A stretch of 64,000 nt of DNA from Abelmoschus esculentus (Eukaryota; Streptophyta; Magnoliopsida; Malvales; Malvaceae): assembly GCA_035048815.1 (NCBI GenBank), contig JAUCBN010000062.1:3792001-3856000 (forward strand). Direction: 5' to 3'. The translations under genes were made by a program, and so were the position numbers. Below are positions 58,030-64,000 of this stretch, in pieces; position 1 is the stretch's first letter, and each line of letters starts with the position of its first letter. The notes beneath the pieces were generated by a model. The model was not told where the DNA came from, searched no databases, and was given only the letters and a program-made list of their open reading frames with translations.

Positions 58030-59237
58030 ATGCAATCTGGGTTTAAGATAGGTATGTTGCTTGTGCGCTATCTGGGGGTTTGTTTTGTTTTGAAAAGACT
58101 CTCAGTTCCCGACTGTGATAAGCTTGTGGATAAAACTACTAGCAAAATTCGAGGATAGCCTTCTAAGAAGCTACCTTTGCTGGAAAGCTTCAACTAATAC
58201 AAGTTGTGTTCTTTAGTATACAAAACTATTGGTGTCAAATATTCATATTACCTTTAAAAGTGATAAAGAAAGTCTTTCAGATTTACAATGCTTTTCCGTG
58301 GAAAGGTTTTGATGGGGATGTCAGGGGTGTTAGAGTGAGTTGGGTGTCTATCTGTTATCTAAGGAATGAAAGAGGTTTGAGTGTTAAGGATATAGTTATC
58401 TGGAATAAAGTATGTATGTTGCATTGTGTTTGGCTTTTGTTTGCACAAGCAGGCTCTCTTTGGGTGGCATGGATGCAACATTACCAATTGAAGTAGCATT
58501 CTATTTTGCACGCCCAGGTAAAAGATAGTCATAGCTAAGCTTGAAAGAAGCTTAAAAAAATGATAAATGGCTAGGGGTAAGATGCTTGCATGGTGATTAT
58601 AAAGCACGGTTAGTTTGGAAGACATTTTGACACAAAAGAGAGAAAGTAACTTGTGTTAGTGTTGCTTATGGTAGTTTAACTATCCCTCGACAATCTTTTA
58701 TCTCGTGGTTAGAGGTGTTGGATATAGGTACCAATAAAGACACGAATGCTTAAGTGGGGACTTCAGTTAGATCTTGTTTATTCACTATGTGATGAGCTAT
58801 TGAAATCATGGATCATATGTTTGGGGAGTGACACTATATATTGCAAATCTGGTCTTTGCTGATGAAAGATTTGGGACTACAAATTCAACACCAGTTGTTT
58901 GATTGAACTCCTAGAGTGGAATGCAACTGGCTGAAAAAAGAAAAAACTATGAGGGTTGTTATTATCTGTTTGGTTTGGGGTAGTCTCAACAACTATTTAT
59001 GGATGGAACTTAATTGTTGAATTCATGGCAAAAGAAATCGACAAGCTTTGAAAATTTTCTAGTTGATAAAGAGTGATATTAGATTTAAGCTAGTTGATTG
59101 TTGTTTTAAAAATTTTGATAGGTCTTTAGCTATGAGATGAGGATTATGTGAGTAGCTTGTATAGAATATTTTTTTTGGGTTTCTTTGAACATATGATTTT
59201 TTGTTAGTTTCTTAGATGAATGAAGTTCAATTTACCA
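58030..59237 (+). mobile_element. LINE (L1-like) 3' fragment, 5' truncated
   Basis: Broken frames match the C-terminal part of plant LINE reverse transcriptase: LLVRYLGV near 58058, FSIQNYWCQIFILPLKVIKK near 58212, then RNERGLSVKDIVIWNK and AQAGSLWVAWMQHYQLK (58360-58495), and the zinc-binding end near 58805 (DHMFGECHY). An A-rich run ends it near 59235. It lies between an array-unit start and the second KEN/D-box copy. Confidence 0.8.
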
Positions 59238-59305
59238 AAAAAATATTAGACACTTATCTCAAAAAACATATATAATTTAAACATTTATTTACGAGTAAAA
59301 CCTAT
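59238..59305. repeat. MULE terminal-repeat relic
   Basis: TTAGACACTTATCTCAAAAA and ATATAATTTAAACA resemble the arm of the element at 55889 (TTAGGCACCTATCTCAGAAA). About 70 bp are left, 90 bp before the second KEN/D-box copy. Confidence 0.5.
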
Positions 59306-59390
59306 TATAATTGTTTCATTTAAAACCTCTTGGATTAATCTTATCCCTTTACCACGCTTGGGTTTCAAGGTACAACAATCCAAGATCAAA

Positions 59391-59660
59391 GGGCAGTTCT
59401 CCCTTAGTGAACATGACAACAAAGAGAACATCCTTCCTTTCTCCTTCAAATACCCCACTTCTGCTCTTGAAAAACCTTCATCTTCCTCAAAAAACAGAAA
59501 CAGAAGATTCAGAAGAAACCTTCAAGACATTACCAATCTCATATGTTCGACTCTAGTTCAATCCGATACAAGGATTCCAGTTTCATCCCAAACTGAAAAT
59601 GGGGTTGGATCAACTTGCAAAAAGACTTGTTTGGTGTATAAAAGTGACAACTTCAGATAG
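59391..59660 (+). pseudogene. KEN/D-box small gene, copy 2, start lost
   Basis: About 90 codons are open to a stop at 59658. KEN (DNKENILP) is kept. The D-box counterpart reads RRNLQDITN, which still fits R-x-x-L-x-x-I-x-N. The codon that aligns with the ATG of copy 1 is GGG, and the open frame upstream begins at TTG (59358), so translation is unclear unless an upstream exon is spliced on. The C-terminus KSDNFR is conserved. Confidence 0.55.
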
Positions 59661-61398
59661 CTACAATACATATATTAATTAGTGCTCCATTACTAGGGTG
59701 GTACAGGCACAGCTTCATTTCTCAACTACTCAATCTGCTTGATTGAGCCTTCATTTGTATAACAAAAAGAATATAGCTAGAATCAAAACAAAGCAGCAGT
59801 TTTAAGCTAAATAAATATTTTTGTAAAGTCACATGCAGCAATAAAAGAAGTCTATAGAAACACCTAGTGTTTTTCAACATGAAAAACCATGGTCTTTAAG
59901 CAGATCCAACAATCAAAAGGAGCTAAACCAGAGCCAAATGCAGTTTGTAGGAAATATAACTTATTTGCCAAGCAAGTGAAAGTAAGCCAAAAACAACATA
60001 TTAGGAATCTGGAAGGGAAACATCAAACATGAGGCTTTTGAGAAGAAAGCAACAAATATATTGAATTTTGGAACATCCAACATGGCTAATAACCCTGCAA
60101 CTTTAGATCCAAACTTCATCACCAACCAAGGAAACACAGGTTCACCTAATCCTAATTCCTAGAAGTGTTTCTTATCCATTTATTAAGGAATTAACGAGGG
60201 CAGAAATGAAACAAAGGCGATCCAAGGGATTAGCTTATAATACTGATGAATTGTTAGTTCCAAGCCACCTGTGCAAGAAAGCTATTCTGGCAGGAAACTG
60301 AAATCAAACTAGACCCACCCTTTCAACAAGTTACAGATAATGTTGTCGACGCTTTTGGCAAGGGAAACAATCAGCTAGAACTTAAATAGAATATTAATTA
60401 AATAAAGATTCTTCAATGAAAAATCCCTATAAATTAGTAACTCCATAGAACTTAGTAATATCCTAAGTTTTCCAAAGGTCCATCTACTTTCTTACTCTTT
60501 TGTTCAACCCTAATTTTGTTGATTCACTATTATTTTCCCCTCTAACCACATCAGAAGATGAAGCACAGATCAGTAAAGAAAGAACATGTGTAATAATGAT
60601 TTTAGCAAAGAAAGAACAAACGTAGGTAGAAATGTGTAATACAAAGTATAAACTTACTCTTTTTAATATTTAAATTATTCTTTAATACCACCTGGTGGTT
60701 AACCGAAGGTCTCTCTGGTCTGATGCACATAAGACATAACAAACATCCAACATTCTAGCAAAATGTCAAATTAAATATATCTAACTGTAACTGAGAACCA
60801 ACAAAATCTAAACATTCTTATCAGTGAAAAGATACATTCTTGTCTTGAGGCCAATAAATGTAGCAACTTCATCTAGATCACTGGTGTTTACTCATCTAAA
60901 TATTTTAACCAATTTATTTCAGATTTGTAGAGCAGGAGGATCACAATGAAAAGTATTTAGATAAAGCATAGTAAACAATTCAGTCTTGTCTATCAACCAT
61001 CTGCTTTATTACTCTCAAGATTCAACCTATTAACTTCAAAATGGACACAACCGGAAAGAAATTCAGAACTATGAAAGTAATGGCAGGAAAAATCATAAAT
61101 CTTTTAACCCAAAACACTACACCCTAGAAATTCAGAAAAGGGTAATTTCTCTCTTTTCCTATAGCGTAGAACATTTAAAAGGTAGCAGAAAATAACCTAC
61201 TTCAATAGGCTTACCTGCAGAAAAAAAAGATCATTTTTTAATATCCACACATTACATCTTTTTGCTTCAACAACTAAAACTTGAGACAATTAAGCAGCAG
61301 GATGATGCATTTTATTGTAAATATATGGTATATTCCACTAAGAAAACCCAGAATAGAGTTTAAAATGAGTCGTTTTGAAGTGTGAAAAGGATACTCAC
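59661..61398. other. Array spacer, no clear gene
   Basis: After the 3' region of copy 2 there is about 800 bp of unique sequence (59800-60650) with no recognisable gene. 60690-60800 matches 55660-55770, and 61250-61320 matches 57900-58000, marking the start of array unit C. Confidence 0.5.
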
Positions 61399-61464
61399 GT
61401 TGTTGCTTGTAGGATCAGAAGAACTGAGTGAAGAAAACAAAGGGTTGAGAGAGACCGATAACAT
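61399..61464 (-). other. Possible first coding exon of a minus-strand gene
   Basis: ATG at 61464 opens 22 codons (MLSVSLNPLFSSLSSSDPTS..) that end at a consensus splice donor, GTGAGT, at 61398-61393. The preceding sequence (AAACCCTAAACAAAATC) looks like a plant 5' UTR. I found no convincing second exon between 59660 and 61390, so this may be a chance pattern or a remnant. Confidence 0.3.
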
Positions 61465-61596
61465 AATCTTCCAAACAAAAGATTTTGTTTAGGGTTATGG
61501 GTTTAGTTCCTCCGTGCCGCCATTTCCCTAGTAAAAGAGTATGGGAAGAAAATAAATAAGCAAGCAAATAGAAAAAAATGGAAAAAAATGAATTAG

Positions 61597-61652
61597 TATC
61601 CCCGCACCTCTCGCATGCTAAGTGAGCACTCTACCATCTGAGCTACATCCCC
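61597..61652 (-). pseudogene. tRNA-Ala (AGC) 5' part
   Basis: GGGGATGTAGCTCAGATGG from 61652, then anticodon arm with TTAGCAT; it ends at GCGGGGAT, so the T arm is cut. Counterpart of 55756-55820. Confidence 0.75.
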
Positions 61653-61941
61653 TGTTGATATGCCACTTAAAATTAATATATAAGATTAAAATGAAAACAG
61701 TTGGTGCAGGTTTCTATAAAATATTTCCAAACTAAGACCGTTTGTTTTCCAATTCAACCCACCAAAATTCCCTCCATGAAACCAAAACTTTTAAATTTTT
61801 TGTTTGAAAAATCTCAAAACATTATTGAAGTTTGAAATGAAATCTTCCTCCCAAATCCACCATTACTATTTACTTATGTGATTTTGTCTCTCTTCTTCTC
61901 CACCATTCTCACACTTGACTCTACCACAATCAAAGATTAAA

Positions 61942-62214
61942 ATATCAGTTGTCTCCTTCAGTGAACATGACAACAAGGAGAACATCCCTCCTTGCTCATC
62001 CAAATACCCAACTTATGCTCTTACAAAACCTTCATCTTCCTACAAAAACAGAAACAGAAGATTAAGAATACCACTTCAAGACATTACCAAGATCATCTGC
62101 TCGACTCCGGTTCAATCCGATACAACAATTCCGGTTTCATCCCAAGATGAAAATGGGGTTGGATCAATTTGCAACAAGACTTGTTTGGTGTATAAATGTG
62201 GCAACTTCAGATAG
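61942..62214 (+). pseudogene. KEN/D-box small gene, copy 3, ATG changed to ATA
   Basis: 90 codons are open, closely matching copy 1. KEN (DNKENIPP) is kept. The D-box reads RIPLQDITK, so the final Asn is Lys. ATA (61942) stands where copy 1 has ATG, with no other ATG upstream in frame. The promoter side keeps the unoccupied MULE site near 61712. The C-terminus reads KCGNFR. Confidence 0.6.
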
Positions 62215-63770
62215 CTCATCCGTTAGATTTAGATCCATACTTATATTACTAGGGAGGGTGGTTCATTGGTCAACTAATCAATCTGCTTGATTGAATTGGA
62301 GGATTCATTTGTATTTATTCCCCTTGTATAAGTTGTCTCAAAATTGAAATTTAACCTTACATATTTATACTACCGAGCAAAAATCTGATTCGAACTGATT
62401 CTCCTCTTTAATGCTTTTGAATTGATAAGCGAACGCTCTACCATCTGAGCTGCATCCTCTACTGCAGGATTAGATCAGAATTTTTATTGTAAACCAGGTT
62501 TCAGAACCAGTTGCTGCAGTTTTCCATATTTGCATGAATTACTGCAGAATATCCAGCACCGTGGAGTATCTGTATCTATATCACCATAATTTTCTACCCA
62601 TTGAATGGAAATTAAATATGAACCAATTAGGCAAGTAGAAAGAGTTTATGTTGAACTGTTGTCCTTCTCAAGAACAAAGACTAAATCAGATTTTCTTTCA
62701 GGACAATCTTTCCAGTTTTGAACTATTAAGGATTCCTTCTTAACTACATGTGAAACAAATATCTTAATCTCTGTGACATGCTCAAAATGTGTGTTTCATA
62801 AGTCTAAGGAGGCTTACCAATTACCATACCTGAAGATTTGTAAGACCAACTAAAAACAGAAACAAAAGATTAAGAACACCACTTCAAGACATTACCAATA
62901 TCATCTGCTTGACTCCGATTCAATCCGATACAACAATTTCGGTTTCATCCCAAGCTGAAAATGGGGTTGGATCAATTTGCAACAAGACTTGTTTGGTGTA
63001 TAAATGTGGCAAATTCAGATAGCTCAACCATTAGATTTAGATCCATACTTATATTACTGGGGAGGGTGGTTCATTGGTCAACTAATCAATCTGCTTGATT
63101 GAATTTGAGGTTTCATTTGTATTTATTCCCCTTGCAAGTTGTATCAATGTCTACCTCTAAATTATAGATTAACATAAACATGCTATAATATGTATCAGAA
63201 TCGAAATCTGACCTTCCATGTTTATACTACCTAGCAAAATATGATTCAATTTGATTCCCCTCTTTAATGTTTTCGAATTGTTAAGCGAATGCTCTATCAT
63301 CTGAACCGCATCCTCTACCATAGGATTAGATCAGAATTTTTATTGTAAACCATGTTTCAGAACCAGTGCCTGCAGTTTTTTATATTTGCATGAATTAATG
63401 CAGACTATCCAGCATCATGGAGCATCTCTGGCTATATCACCATAATTTTCTACCCATTGAATGGAAATTAAATATGAAGCAATTAGGCAAGTAGAAATAG
63501 TTTATGTTGAACTGTTGTCCACCTTAAGAACCAAGACTACAACAGATTTTCTTTCAAGACAATCTCTCCAGTTTTGAACTATTAAGGATTCCTTCTTAAC
63601 TACATGTGAAACAAATATCCAAATCTCTGTGACATGCTCAAAATGTGTTTCATAAGTCTAAGGAGGCAAACAAAATCCTAGCCAGCAATTGTCACTCAAT
63701 CTTGAAGAATAATGGAGGCTTACCAATTAGTATTACCATACCTAAAGATTTGTAATGATATTTCTACCAT
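62040..63770 (+). repeat. Tandem duplication, about 813-bp period
   Basis: 62040-62850 (end of copy 3, its 3' region and downstream) recurs at 62850-63770 with few changes; GGGAGGGTGGTTCATTGG is at about 62254 and 63061. The duplication start lies inside the gene, so copy 4 lacks its N-terminus. tRNA-Ala 5'-half relics lie at 62427-62460 and 63282-63316 (minus). Confidence 0.85.
62852..63022 (+). pseudogene. KEN/D-box small gene, copy 4, N-terminus missing
   Basis: 57 codons from KNRNKRLRTPLQDITN to CGKFR and stop. The D-box RTPLQDITN is intact but the KEN half is missing, because the tandem duplication started within the gene. Confidence 0.75.
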
Positions 63771-64000
63771 TTCCTGCACAATCAGATATATTGCAGTTAG
63801 TAGTTGTCAATGTTGTTTGTTTGTGATGATATTTCTATGTCTGTTTCTCATTTTTGTGTATAATAAAGAACTACAACAAGGGAGGGAATAGAAATCGTAA
63901 AAAAACCACCTTAGCATTCGAATGTTTTCTTTGATGATTGATTCCATAAAAGCTACTACTTGTTCTTGATGTCCAGTTCGGGAAACTTACTGGTAAAGGA
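63771..64000. other. Spacer at the right edge
   Basis: No feature recognised. Confidence 0.5.

Overview
This is plant nuclear DNA, most likely from a eudicot with a repeat-rich genome. The evidence is a Q-type C2H2 zinc-finger gene, nuclear-type tRNA genes, Athila, Tekay, Tat/Ogre and Ty1/copia retrotransposons, a LINE, a SINE, MULE and hAT-type MITEs, and long AT-rich spacers. A Malvaceae (cotton-like) source is a guess that the sequence does not prove. Only two host protein genes look intact: a ZAT5-like repressor (46196-47239, minus) and one member of a small tandem family (57304-57576, plus).

1-15011 is a stack of Athila-type Ty3/gypsy elements inserted into each other. An old plus-strand Athila relic (14113-15011) was hit by an outer minus-strand element (LTR 12784-14112, PBS, gag, protease, second ORF). 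A sister element (3112-11305) then inserted in the outer gag, with a perfect CGTTT target-site duplication and two 1332-bp LTRs. A third LTR (1-1209) cuts the second ORF of the outer element. The two minus-strand elements carry gag and protease but no recognisable reverse transcriptase or integrase; a plant-transposon-type ORF with its own TATA-like box takes that place. 15012-21305 holds a roughly 1-kb tandem repeat with a tRNA-Asn/tRNA-Ile pair, split by a solo LTR and followed by an inverted partial copy of that LTR. 21314-30460 is a complete but dead Tekay-type chromovirus with TATAC duplications. 30466-34430 is a decayed Tat/Ogre-type element.

34430-46195 is AT-rich spacer with an Athila-like solo LTR, a diverged tRNA-pair repeat, a decayed Tekay 3' end split by an internally deleted copia element, a SINE with 15-bp duplications and a nested pair of MITEs. 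The ZAT5-like gene follows. 47240-55640 is again AT-rich spacer with several hAT-type and other MITEs, one of which has a preserved empty site nearby.

55640-63780 is a local tandem array. Each unit has a tRNA-Ala relic and a copy of a short gene encoding a protein of about 90 residues with a KEN box and a canonical D-box, the two degrons read by the anaphase-promoting complex (APC/C). Only the first copy keeps an ATG at the expected start. A 1.2-kb MULE-like element sits 218 bp upstream of that ATG, and the paralogous promoter at 61712 preserves the empty site. A LINE and a MULE relic occupy the upstream region of the second copy. I found no CRISPR, no organellar insert and no convincing wholly new system. 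The best leads are the KEN/D-box array, the hairpin series with covarying stems in the Tekay LTRs, the second ORF of the non-autonomous Athila elements, and the tRNA-pair repeat.
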